A stretch of DNA of 64,000 nt, taken from Morinoia aosen. Its lineage: Eukaryota; Arthropoda; Malacostraca; Amphipoda; Talitridae. The notes under the pieces were generated by a model. It was given only the letters and a program-made list of their open reading frames with translations. It was not told where the DNA came from and searched no databases. The translations under genes were made by a program, and so were the position numbers. Positions 1 to 10,900 of the stretch are shown here, in pieces; position 1 is the stretch's first letter, and each line of letters starts with the position of its first letter. Location: the NCBI GenBank assembly GCA_030386875.1, contig CM059575.1, positions 43,430,859 to 43,494,858 of the forward strand, in the 5' to 3' direction.

Positions 1-260
1 CTTGAAATTGCGATCGCCTATTATGATTTGATCGCCTATACGCTAGGATTTGCAAGCATGCTCACTTGTATATGTGTGTACGTATATTGGTGTGCATGTG
101 TGCACAATACACCTGTGTGCACTGGACTAGCAACTGGTATATAAACTATAAATACCAGAATTTTTTCTCACTCCCAACTTCTAACACTACCCAACACATC
201 ATTTCATTTTATCATTGTAAGGCAATCCAAAGCTTAAATGTCTTGTACATGTAAAATGTG
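1..260 (+). repeat. Diverged copy of the inverted-repeat arm sequence
   Basis: The stretch with alternating TGTGTACGTATA-like runs, the motif CAACTGGTAT near 134, and the later ATCATTTCATTTTATCATTGT aligns by eye with 1080-1235 (CAACTGGCAT, then CATCTCTTTATTATTGTAAA). It is a diverged direct-orientation relative of the left arm of the inverted repeat that follows. GATCGCCTAT occurs twice at the very start. No coding potential is seen, and the short open frames are low-complexity. The left boundary lies outside the window. Confidence 0.55.
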
Positions 261-399
261 GTACCTATGTATATATATCAATAATGCAGGCATTTTGCGC
301 CATATTTCAAAGATAATGTGATTTTTTTCTTAATATGACACCCTTATAAGACATTCATGTTTCTCTCTTCGTCACGTCCAAAAATGCTCATGGTAGGCT

Positions 400-2815
400 A
401 GTGTAGTACAAATTATCATATAACCTCTTACGCTCTAGAATATATTATAACAACTGCACCTAAGCCTCGAGTGCTTCTGGAAATATTCTGTACTTGGGAA
501 CCGTTGAAGAAAAATCGCTTTCATGTTTCTGACTAAGGTAGTCTGTTTTGTGCCACTATTTTTAGTACTGAAATTTTTTAAAATTCATGCCATGATAAAA
601 GATATTTTCTCCGATTCCCTCGATTGGAATGCTAGTTTATACTGATTAGTTTACGCTGATATTTTGCGCACATGCTTACTTGTGTATATGTGTACGTGTG
701 CACGATATGCGTACGTAGATAGGTGAATGTGTCACTACGTAATACTTCATTTTACTTGATTATTGTATAGCATCTATAAAGTATAGATATGCAAGTATAT
801 TTGTTGCGCGATCACCGACATATGATAAATAAGACGCTTATCAACCAATGATCTGTTCGCTACAATATTTAATAGAACATCGTTACAATATTTCATTAGA
901 AATTGTAAGCAGCAACACATACTGAAAGAGTTGTCGCGAATCTTCCTTTGCTCATTATCCCATATTTCAGAACATCGCACAGCATTTTTATAGAACGTGC
1001 ATATATTGTGATTGCCTCGGTGCATAGAAATGTATTTGTGTATGTTTACGTGTTAGGTGTATGTATGTGCGTAGGTATATATGTGCATGTATATGCGTAT
1101 ACATTTACATGTATATATGCACATATGTGTGTACTAAACTGACAACTGGCATTTTAACTAAAGATAATTATTTTTTTGTTCTGTTCCCTCTCAACTTGTA
1201 ACATTATCTAACTCGTCATCTCTTTATTATTGTAAAGCGTTCGCGTAAAAAAACTATACATTTGTTGTGTGATCATCCATTTATATATAAATAAAATGCT
1301 TATCAACTAATGACCGTTATGTTAAAATTGCTTAATTAGAAATACAAATTTTGTAATTTTCGTGGTCCCCATGCATATACATATGTTTATTTATCTTTTT
1401 CGTGCTTCCTTAAAATGACATTTTTGAACATCTTCCGAAACAAACAATTCTAATACTATTTCCTGGCGTCAAGAATTGCGAAGTTTCATATCATGTATAC
1501 GTAAATTGTCAAAGGTGTTCTCAACCCACAATGAAAATGCACCGTCCATGAAATTGTGTTGTGTCTTATAATTATCTTTATGTGTATCGTCAAATGTAGA
1601 TTAAGCAAGATTAGAAGTACATAGCCCTCAATCAATTCTTTTCGACTAGTGACATGAGTATTGCAATACTCATGTGTGTGTATCACCTAAGTGTATTAAC
1701 TTTAAGATATTTTAAAAAACAAATGATGGTACTTTTGTACCATCTCTATTGGAAATAAAATGTTTTTCTTTTTTCTTTTCTTTTTTTCAGCAAATGTTTA
1801 AAAATGTCATTTCAAGGAAGCATGAAAAAATATAAATATAAGCATGAGGACCACGGAAATTACAAGTTTTTTATTTTTAATTAGAAATTTGCAATATAGC
1901 GGTCATTAGTTGATGAGCATTATTTTTAAGTATAAATGGATGATCACACAACGAATTTATAGTTTTTACGTGAATACTTTACAATAATAAAGAGATGACG
2001 AGTTAGGTAATGTTACAAGTTGAGAGTGAACAGAAAAAAGACCATTATCCCTCGATAAAATGCTACTTGTCAGTTTAGTACACACATATGTGCATATATA
2101 CATGTAAATATATACACATATACATGCACACACATACCTACGCACATAAACCTAACACGTAAACATTCCCAAATACATTTTCGATGCATCGAGGCAATCA
2201 CAATACATACGCTTTCTATAAAAATGCTGTGCGATCTTCTGAAATATTGGATAATGAGCAAAGGAAATTCGTGACAACTTTTTCAGTATGTGTTGCTGCA
2301 TACAATTTGTAAGGAAATATTGTAACGATGTTTTCTTAAATATTATATCGAAAAGATTATTGGTCGATAAGCGTCTTATCTATCATATGTGGGTGACCGC
2401 GCAACAAATGTATATATATTTTGGATAGGTGAATGTGTCACTACGTAATACTTCATTTCACTCGATCAAGTGAAATGAAGTATTACGTTGTGACACATTC
2501 ACCTATCTACGTACGCATATCGTGCACACGTACACATATACACAAGTAAGCATGTGCGCAAATATCAGCGTAAACTAGTCAGTATAAACTAGCATTCCAA
2601 TCGAGGGAATCGGAGAAATTATCTTTTATTATGGCATTAATTTTGTAAAATTTCCGTACTAAAAATAGTGGCACAAAACAGTCTACCTGAGTCAGAAACA
2701 TGAAAACGATTTTTCTACAACGGTTCCCATGTACAGAATATTTCCATAAATACGTGAGGCTTAGGTGCGGTTGTCATAATATACTCGAGAGCGTAAGAGA
2801 TGATAAACATAAAAA
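400..2815. repeat. Large inverted repeat, ~1-kb arms around a ~370-bp spacer
   Basis: The left arm, about 400-1425, is matched in reverse complement by the right arm, about 1795-2815. Anchor matches: the sequence at 484-580 (TTGGGAACCGTTGAAGAAAA, then TGTTTTGTGCCACTATTTTT) is complementary to 2650-2745; the sequence at 948-1010 (CTCATTATCCCATATTTCAG) is complementary to 2200-2260; the 1355-1430 segment (TTCGTGGTCCCCATGC) is complementary to 1795-1860. The arms have diverged by many substitutions and small indels. The spacer holds no ORF of note. The structure could be a foldback-type element or a head-to-head duplication of family A. No flanking target duplication was recognised. Confidence 0.8.
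2424..2507. repeat. 84-bp near-perfect palindrome inside the right arm
   Basis: The segment starting GATAGGTGAATGTGTCAC reads almost identically on the opposite strand, ending GTGACACATTCACCTATC, with its centre near CTCGATCAAG. The left arm has only one half of it, at 718-765. This palindrome therefore arose by a secondary local inverted duplication after the arms formed. Confidence 0.85.
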
Positions 2816-3300
2816 CAATCTTGCTCTTGCAACTTCTAAAATGACAGTCAAGCTTAGTGTAATCGTGAGAAATAACCTGAAGAAAAAATTTAGTAAAAGG
2901 AAAAAAGACTTCGAAAAGCGTAAAAATGAACTGGGTTTTAATTTTCTAACAGAAAATTTGAGAAAACTCTCGTTACAGTCGAGGAACAACGAAAACAAAA
3001 ACATCTCGGGTTTCACATCCTCTCGGTATTCGCTGCAGCATCATGCGGGTATGGGTACTTGGGATGAAATAGAGATACAGTGTAAGCCGGATATAACTTA
3101 TGAGCAGCAAATATCTAGAAAATTTAGGCAGAAACACGCAAACACACATAACCGCAAGATGAAAATTAATAGTTGGTTCAACATACGGATAAAAATATAA
3201 TTTTGCCACGATTCATATGCTCAAAGGGCGCTTTATTTCATATGCCTAATTGTATTTTCCATTTTTGCTATTGACATAAGCGCCATTTGGGGTAGTGGCA
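2690..3300 (+). repeat. Dispersed repeat family A, first half
   Basis: This sequence is colinear with 30730-31260. Shared blocks include TCTAAAATGACAG, GAAATAACCTGA, AAAGGACTTCGAAAA-like and CAGAAATGCGCAAAC-like stretches, plus the final segment with GGGTACATGGGATAAAAT-like sequence. A third copy lies in reverse complement at 56690-56945. A 166-codon open frame at 2700-3200 is Lys/Asn-rich, matches no family I recognise, and is not preserved as a clean frame in the other copies. I treat it as non-coding. Class unknown. Confidence 0.7.
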
Positions 3301-3378
3301 GATCTATTCCTGTATAATTTAGCAAGTGTAGTAAACGTTTTTACTGGATTTTTTGCACGCAAAAATAGAAAAGGAACC

Positions 3379-3381
<3 letters not shown>

Positions 3382-3422
<41 letters not shown>

Positions 3423-3455
3423 TTTTCGTGCTATATATATATATATATATATAGC

Positions 3456-3494
<39 letters not shown>

Positions 3495-3500
3495 TATATA
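3382..3500. repeat. (TA)n microsatellite with an internal TTTTTCGTGC island
   Basis: Three long TA runs are broken by a short CTTTTTCGTGC island and by GCATAAA. Open Tyr/Ile-rich frames on both strands come from the dinucleotide repeat and are not genes. Confidence 0.95.
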
Positions 3501-3521
3501 ATTTATGTAGATATACATATA

Positions 3522-5390
3522 CAGGGTGTTCATTTTTTACTTTGAACAAACTTCGAACTTAGGTACAAAAACTCAAAATAAATCGATTTTCATGAATGAC
3601 AAAATGTCCAAAACTCATTAGTTTTCGAGTTATGGCGTGGCAAAGCATGTTTAGAAGTGAATGTTATAACTGGGCCGCACACCAATTGTTAATTAAAGTT
3701 GTTAGTTTTCAAGATTGTCGAATACAATTAAAGCATTTTTTCTCATTTCATTATGGGTTATCCATTCCATTTAATCAACGACAAGATTTTAAGATGCAAT
3801 GTGAAACTGAAATAATGAAATAAAATTTATTATTAACAATCTACATTACTGGAACGCACGTGTTGCAGTATCAGTTCGCCATTTGTTGACACGCCGTTGC
3901 ACTGTGACCATGGAAAGATTTACCAATGCTGAGAAAGCAGACATGCATTTGATTTATGGAGCTGCAGGCGGAAATATTAGGCTCGCTCTGAGGATGTACA
4001 GAGAAAGGTTTCCTAGGCGCGAAGTGCCTGATTTCCGGTATTTTGCTACTCTGCATACGAGATTGCGTGACACCGGCAGATTCAACGTTAACAGAGGGAA
4101 TGCTGGGCGCGTCCATCATCCACAGGAGGATAGAATTGTGGAATACTTTGAGCAACATCCACGAACCAGCACTCGTGCAGCTGCTCAACGTCTTGGCTTG
4201 CGAAACCATACTACTGTGTGGAGGGCACTACATCGTCAGTAATTACATCCGTACCATTTCCAAAAAGTGCAAGGGCTCATGCCAGGTGATTTTGAACCTC
4301 GTATGCTGTTTTGCCAGTGGTTAATGCAACAGGAAAGAATGAATAGCGGGTTCTCAAAACCTATTCTCTTCACAGATGAACTTATTTCTGTCGTGATGGG
4401 GTTTTCAACCGTCACAATAATCATTACTGGGCTGGAAATAACCCTCATGTTATTCAGCCTAATAGTCACCAGCACAGATTTAGTGTTAACGTGTGGGCAG
4501 GCATTATTGGCAATAATTTAATTGGTCCGTACCTATTACCTTCTCCTCTCACGGACCTGCGTACACCATCTTCCTACGCGAAGTTTTGCCTGGACTACTG
4601 GAGGTCGTGCCCTTGGAGACACGCAGGCGAATGTGTTTCCAGCATGACGGAGCGCCAGCACATTACTTTCGTGAAACACGCCTGATCCTGAATAACCAAT
4701 TTCAAAACCGATGGACTGGCAGAGGTGCTCCTGTAGCATGGCCAGCTAGGTCACCTGATTTGACGCCACTGGATTTCTTCTTGTGGGGAACCATGAAGGA
4801 CCTCGTGTATGCCACTCCTGTTGAATCGGAACAGGATCTGGTTAGACGCATTGTGGACTCAGCTGGCCGTATTACGGAAATGCCTGGCGTGTTTCAATCT
4901 GTAAGGCGCTCACTGGCTGTTAGATGTCGTGAATGTGTTGAAGTTCATGGAGGCCATTTCGAGTAACTGTTGTAATAAAACTGTATTCAAGTTTGTTCTT
5001 GCGTTAAAGTTCTTACATTAAAGTTTGTATTGATTACGTTTTTTACCTGTGTCCTACAATGCTTACTGATTGATGGTTAGCTTACATGGTAATAATTGAT
5101 AATTACTCATTTATGACAATTTATTCTTATTTGTAAAACGTGTACACGCAAATTTCATTGTGAAATTACAAAAATACAACATTAGTGGGGCCCAAAAACC
5201 TCTTTAACTATCAAAGGTAGCGCTAAAAATGGTGCGCACGTGCAATCCTACTTGAAGTTCTAATATTCTTCAAGTAACTATAACTCGAAAACTGAAGAGT
5301 TTTGGACATTTTGTCATTCATGAAAATCGATTTATTTTGAGTTTTTGTACCTAAGTTCGAAGTTTGTTCAAATTAAAAAAAAACACCCTG
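3522..5390 (+). mobile_element. Mariner-like DNA transposon (DUF4817-type), 1.87 kb, inactive
   Basis: It is bounded by long terminal inverted repeats. The left end CAGGGTGTTCATTTTTTA and the reverse complement of the right end CAGGGTGTTTTTTTTTAA match almost continuously for about 110 bp. The TA target duplication is at 3520-3521 and 5391-5392. It encodes a disrupted transposase (3910-4966). TA target choice, the CAGGGTG tip and the transposase identify a Tc1/mariner superfamily element. A 21-bp flank (ATTTATGTAGATATACATAT plus A) occurs at both 3501-3521 and 5394-5414. The paralogous locus near 31330 has one such stretch and no transposon. The element therefore sits inside family A. Confidence 0.93.
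3910..4966 (+). pseudogene. Mariner-like transposase, disrupted
   Basis: The reading begins at the ATG at 3910 with MERFTNAEKADMHLIYGAAG, the DUF4817 helix-turn-helix typical of arthropod mariner-like transposases, and continues through RVHHPQEDRIVEYFEQHP to TTVWRALHRQ. An in-frame TAA follows at 4240-4242, apparently a CAA codon mutated, and the same frame then resumes with LHPYHFQKVQGLMPGDF. The first catalytic Asp sits in LFTDE near 4376. The frame shifts soon afterwards. It resumes in other frames at 4491 (WAGIIGNNLIGPYLLP) and 4586-4966, which contains the second Asp (QHDGAPAHY) and third Asp (RSPDLTPLDFFLWG). I count 36 residues between these two. One stop and at least two frameshifts make it non-functional. 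It would have catalysed cut-and-paste transposition at TA sites. Confidence 0.92.
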
Positions 5391-5393
5391 TAT

Positions 5394-6410
5394 ATTTATG
5401 TAGATATACATATACCTACACACATACACACGATACATCCATGCATGTGCGTGGGTAGATATATATGTACACACACATATCAATATATATATACGTATTG
5501 ACATGAATATAAGAAAAAATAATAAACGTACAAACCATCTTCAATCTACTACATCGAAAATGACCGTGGAGCTCGCTAAGAAATTATTTGAAAAAAAAAA
5601 TATAATAAAACGATGAATATAATAAAATATGAAATTTAAAAATGAAAAAGTTTCTAATTTTCCGGTAGAATTATATGAGAAATCAAGTTGGTCAGAGCAA
5701 CAACAATGTACATATGAACGGGTTTCACATCCTATTGGCATTCTTCTCAACTTTATTATACGGACATGGTTACATGGGATAAAAGGGGATACTGTTGTGG
5801 TCGAATATCACTTCTGAGTAGCAAATATTTACAAAACCTTGGCACATAGAGGTAGATTGAACAGTGATCCAGAGTAATAATATTAAATACTTAAATTTAT
5901 AGCTATTTCTAATTTGGAACTGCAGTGTTTTTGTGCGCTGAACGCACAGGAGGAGTACGAGGAGTACAGGAGTAAAAACCCAACGACGAGTGCAATAGCA
6001 TTGTCAGGGCTTTATTGTGTCCATGAGAAAACAGAAAATTTCTCTGGGATATTTAACGCTTGGTAAGATGACTGAAAACTTATTAATACTGCTAAAGAAC
6101 GCCTTAGAAATCCTTCACTACAAGTGAAAAGAATGAAAGTCGAATAGCCAAATGGAATAGTCATAGGTAGTAGAAGCTCAGCCGAAATCGACTGAAACAC
6201 CGTCGTGATTGATTTCGAAGTAGTGAGACAACATTAGCCAAAATTAATTTATTTAAAACACAGCACAACCCTCACATCTATAAACCTGTATACTGATGTA
6301 CGCACAAAAATGTATTTCAGAGCTTGTTCATCAAACGGATGTTAAATATAAATACAGAAAATAGAAAATAAAGATGAGGAAATTATTCTAATATTGACAT
6401 AGCTCTGGAT
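5394..6410 (+). repeat. Dispersed repeat family A, second half
   Basis: The order of blocks matches 31325-32105: TTTATGTAGATATACATATACC, the GAATATAAGAAAAAA region, AAATGACCGTGGAGCTC-like, ACATGGGATAAAA, GGCACATAGAGGTAGATT, GCTCAGCCGAAATCGA, TAAACCTGTATACTG, and AAAATAAAGATGAGGAAAT. Between about 5940 and 6175 this copy carries roughly 200 bp not seen in the other copy. Together with 2690-3300 it forms one repeat unit split by the microsatellite and the mariner. Confidence 0.75.
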
Positions 6411-7106
6411 GAACCAAACAACATTCAAGGTATAACTTTAGAAACGTGCAGAAATTTTCATTATTATATGTTAACTTGACCTAACGACCAGGAGGTAAAC
6501 GAAAAGAGATCAATTTGCAAGTACATAAGTACTACGTAAAAACAAAAAAAAATCAGCTAATATTTTAGTTATTAACATAAAAATAGGCTGAATAAATTTC
6601 CATTATCAATACTGATAACCACATAACCTGAAGAGTAGAAGTCTATAGGTATCGAAACATAGCTTTAGGTTTTGGCTAAGACTGGTAATCAATATATGAT
6701 GACCTAAAGACTAGAAATTGTTATGATCATAACATAACTTTAGGCTTCTGTAATGACGAGTCATTATCAATTAATACATCATAGCATAACCTAGAGACAA
6801 GAAAAATTGTTTTCGAAGAACCACTGGTATAGTGTATAGACACATTGAGAATTAAGAATGTTACAGAGTAGCCACTCTGTGTGTGAGTAAAATGTACTGT
6901 ATCAGATGCGCTGTCCTGCAAGTAACTTGCAACGCTTTTTGTACTAGTTTCTACTTCCTATAAATATTCATTAATGGGGAAGTAAAGAGTCAAAAATAAA
7001 AGGATAGGATTTTCTATGTTTTCAATGATTAATTCCTGTTTTTTAACTGTAAAATATGCAACATCAATCCTATATGAAAATTATACATATTTCGTACTCG
7101 TTTCAT
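6411..7106. other. No recognisable feature
   Basis: AT-rich sequence. A loosely repeated motif of the type CATAACCT-GAA-GACTAGAAA occurs near 6620, 6700, 6785 and suggests a decayed ~75-bp tandem array. No coding signal. Confidence 0.4.
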
Positions 7107-7109
7107 ATA

Positions 7110-7600
7110 CTGGGTGTCTCAAAACAGTGTACTCACTCTTGAACTATCGTTAACATGCTGCTTTGGTTAAATTGCATGGCATACTTAATTTAGCACAGCA
7201 TGGCAGGAAGTAAACTTAGCTCGGAAGAGAAGAAGTTTATCCTGAAACATTATAGCAAAACTTAAAACGCAATTGTAGTGTAAAGACGATTCAGAACTGC
7301 AGCACCTCGATGCAGCTTTTCCAGACACTTAGATTGAACGAAGCGGTAGGCCTACCATTGAATACCCTGCGCGTTCTCCAGACCTCATGCCCATGGACTT
7401 CTCTTTGTGTGGATATCTCAAAGATTTATCGCACCAAATCGAGAAAAATTGATGCATTGGAATTGGAAATTGAATTTGAAACTTCGCGATTTTCCTAATG
7501 ATATGTTTCGTGACGTTTGCGAATCACGTAGTGCCCCTTATCAGCGTTGTGTGGACAAATATGATCATCAATTTGAACATTTGCGAACATGATTCTTCAA
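7110..7600 (+). pseudogene. Short mariner-like remnant with transposase N- and C-terminal pieces
   Basis: The sequence after TA at 7108 begins CTGGGTGTCTCAAAACAGTG, a mariner-like tip. At 7199 an ATG opens MAGSKLSSEEKKFILKHYSK followed by a stop, resembling a transposase N-terminus. From about 7340 the frames read a PARSPDLMPMDF-like segment, then PNDMFRDVCES, YQRCVDKYDHQFEHLRT. This corresponds to the SPDLTPMDF-FLWGYLKD and C-terminal region of the same broad mariner family as the 3522-5390 element. The middle of the transposase is missing and the frames are broken. No right terminal repeat was found. It is an internally deleted, old copy. Confidence 0.75.
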
Positions 7601-7900
7601 TTACATGTCTGGTGCCTATGCAATAAGCATGGTCTCCCCTGTGCGGGCCGTTGGTACCAGCACGAGCCGCGGCTTACGCTTGAAAACGACGAGATCAAGA
7701 TACTTTAGAACATGTTGATTTAAATGGACATTCCCATCACAGTCAGATAGCGAGGTCTTCACCATGAATAAATAGAAAAAACAACCTTGGATGGGACGGC
7801 TTCCTATTACTTGAAAGTCGAAAATAAGCGAAGGGAGAAAATTTGTGAGTGTAAACACTGCCTTGACCTGGCTCGGATCCATCAACTCAGATGAGGGGTA
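7601..7900. other. Unassigned sequence between mariner remnant and LINE-1
   Basis: A 96-codon frame on the minus strand (7616-7906) has no recognisable family and no repeat partner in the window. The GC-richer stretch at 7640-7680 may be the tail of another decayed element. Confidence 0.25.
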
Positions 7901-10900
7901 ATTCACAATTTAAACAATTTAAACAATTTATTTACCACAGGTGATACAGAGATAAAATGTTTCTTAAGTCTAGTACAATGGTCAAATTTGAGTATAGCTA
8001 CCTGTGGGCCCGAATAAGTTCAGTGACTTCTAGGGCATCCTACCATCAAGGTTAGTCTTAGGAGTACAATAATGTTTAACCTAATTCACTTAAACTAGAG
8101 ACGCATTAGACTGATCAATGAGATAATTAACTCGAAATTAGATACTTCATTTCACAATATAGTTCATATGGACTAGATTTAACAGTATATTCGACAAACG
8201 ATTCAAGAACAGACTGAAGATCGGCGAAATTAACCAAGGCAAATTACATTATTAGGACCAGTTATGTAGGGGACAAGATTTGACTCTGTGATCTTACACG
8301 ACTAGTAATCTGATAGGAAGTGAGACTCTTGACTTTTTTTGAATACCTTATAAGAATTACTTTCACGGATCTCCGCAGGTATTGAGTTCCAAGTTTTAGT
8401 TCCAACGAAGAGGATACTGTGTTGTGACCGAGCCTTTGAGTAATAAGGAAGCATGAATTTACTTCTATTTCGGGTTAAATGGTCGTGATGACTAGTTTGC
8501 GCAGTTAATAGTTGTTTTAGGCTATTGTCGCCATCATTTGTTAATGTTTTGTAAATGAAATTGCAAATGGAGATTTTGTAGAGATCCGAAAGCTTAAGTA
8601 TTCGTAAATTTTTGAATGAGTCATTTGTGTGAGCATTATATTCTAGATTCATTACCGCTCTTATGGCTCTTTTTTGCAGGGTAAAAATTTTGTTGGTTTT
8701 ATTTTTATCAGTTCCGTGCCATGCTTCTATTCCGTATTGCAAGTATGGTGAAATGAGCGTTCGGTAGAGCATTTGTAAGGCTGTTTCAGGCAGGAAATTT
8801 TTAACTTTATTTAGGATTCCGATAGATTTTGATAATTTAGAACTAATAGGAGCGATGTGCTCTTTAAAGGTTAGATGTTTGTCTATTATGATGCCGAGGG
8901 ATTTACTTGAGTTGGTTTCTTCGATTTCACCTTCGCCAATTTGAATGCGTGGGAGAGATATATTTTTCTTGTATGAGAATGTAATATATTTTGTTTTATC
9001 GATATTAAGGCTTATTTTATTATCTTTAAGCCACAATGAAACCTTATGAAGTTCATTATTTATACGCTCCGCCATCCTAGCGGGATTTTGGTCTGGAAGG
9101 ACCGCAGAAAGGGTACTGTGATCGGCAAAAAGTATGAATTTGAAGAATGATGTAGATTTAATGATATCATTGATAAAAATTAGAAATAGGAGAGGCCCAA
9201 GGACAGATCCTTGTGGAATCCCATGGCTAATTGTCTGTGGGTCTGATTTTGCGTCGTCAATGACAACGTATTGTTTCCGATTTGCTAAGTATGACCTAAA
9301 CCAATCATGGGCAGCCCCTCGAATGCCATAACAATGTAGTTTCGAGAGTAATACGTTATGGCCCACACAATCGAATGCTTTTCGAAAGTCAAGAAATACG
9401 TAGAAAACAAGCTTTCCTTCATCTATATTAGAATAAAGGTATTGCAAATGATTTAATACAGCTTGTGTCGTAGATTTCTTAGAACGAAAACCGTATTGTT
9501 TGTCGTAGAGGAAAGATTTTTGTTCAAAATACGAATACACTTTTTTATACACAATTTTCTCGAATATTTTGCTAATAATTGGTAGTACAGAGATATGTTT
9601 ATAATTGTTAATGCAGTTTTTATCACCATTTTTAAAAATAGGGGTGACTCTCGCAATTTTGAAAGAGTTGGGGAAGATACCTTGAGAAAGGGATTGGTTG
9701 GCAATATAAGGTATGCACGGTGCTATTATATCAGCTATAGCCTTAAGAACTTTAGCCGAAAAATTTTTCAATCCACTTGATTTATTTTTCAAGTTGTTTA
9801 TGCACGTAATTACATTGGAGGGATTAGTTGGCGTGAAAAAGAAAGAGTTAGGTTCACGGACATGGTCCATGTATTGCAAGTGGTCTCTGGGTTCACTGAA
9901 GACACTATCGGCTATATTTTTCCCTATGTTTACAAAAAAGTTGTTAAACACAGTTGCAATATCTTTTTTCTCGTGGTATTTTACATTTTTGTGAACGACG
10001 GACTCAATTGTTTTCGTAGTATTATTATTCGGTTTATAGCATGAATTAAGCAGGCGCCAAGTTTTTTTAATATCAGTTTTGTATTCAGTAAATTTACGCG
10101 TGAAGTAGTCTCGTTTTGAGGTTCGTATTTGATTTGTCATATGGTTCCTGAATCTGTTATACGTTACTTTAGATATTCGCCCTTCGTATAGTAAGGCTAG
10201 GTACGCTTGACGTTTCTTTATATTGATCACGATATCTTCAGTAATCCAGGGCTTTTGTATATTTTTCGGCGTAATTGTGCGGGTGATTATTGGACAACAC
10301 TGGTTATATGCGGTCGTTATAATTTCAGTTAAATTTAGTATTGCTTCATCAATGTTAATCGCATCATTGTCCCGTTCATAGACGTCTAATGGTGGCATTA
10401 ATTCTTCTAGAACAGTTCGCATTGTTCCCAAGTTGTATTCGTTTACACAACGAAATGAATAAGTATCAGCCTGTGGGCTGGTACAAGGATTATAGACATT
10501 TTTCTTGATGAGAAACACCGGGAAATGGTCAGATAAGTCAGAAATTATTATTCTGGTAAGAAAATCAGTCGGATCTAACATAAGAATATTATCGAGTAAC
10601 GTAGCCGATTCAGAAGCAACACGTGTAGGTTTCGTGATGATTGGAAGGAAGGAGCTAGACTGAAAAACATTTATGAAGTTTGAGATTTGCTCACAGCTAT
10701 CATATTGTGGAAGATCGTAGTTGAAATCCCCGCAGATTATTATGTCATTATATAGAGACTTGTTGAACTGATAAATAATGCTTTGAAGCTCGTTCAGGAA
10801 AGAGACGTTACAAGCTGTTGGGGGCCTATATACTGTCCCAAGCACAATCCGTTTATCATTTTTCGTTAGTTCTATAAATAAAGTCTCAATATGTTCACGA

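Noticed and set aside
2700-3200. A 166-codon Lys/Asn-rich frame as a host gene.
   Set aside because: It lies in repeat family A, and the corresponding regions at 30.8-31.2 kb and 56.7-56.9 kb do not keep the frame.
3246-3549. Tyr/Ile-rich open frames on the minus strand.
   Set aside because: They are translations of the TA microsatellite.
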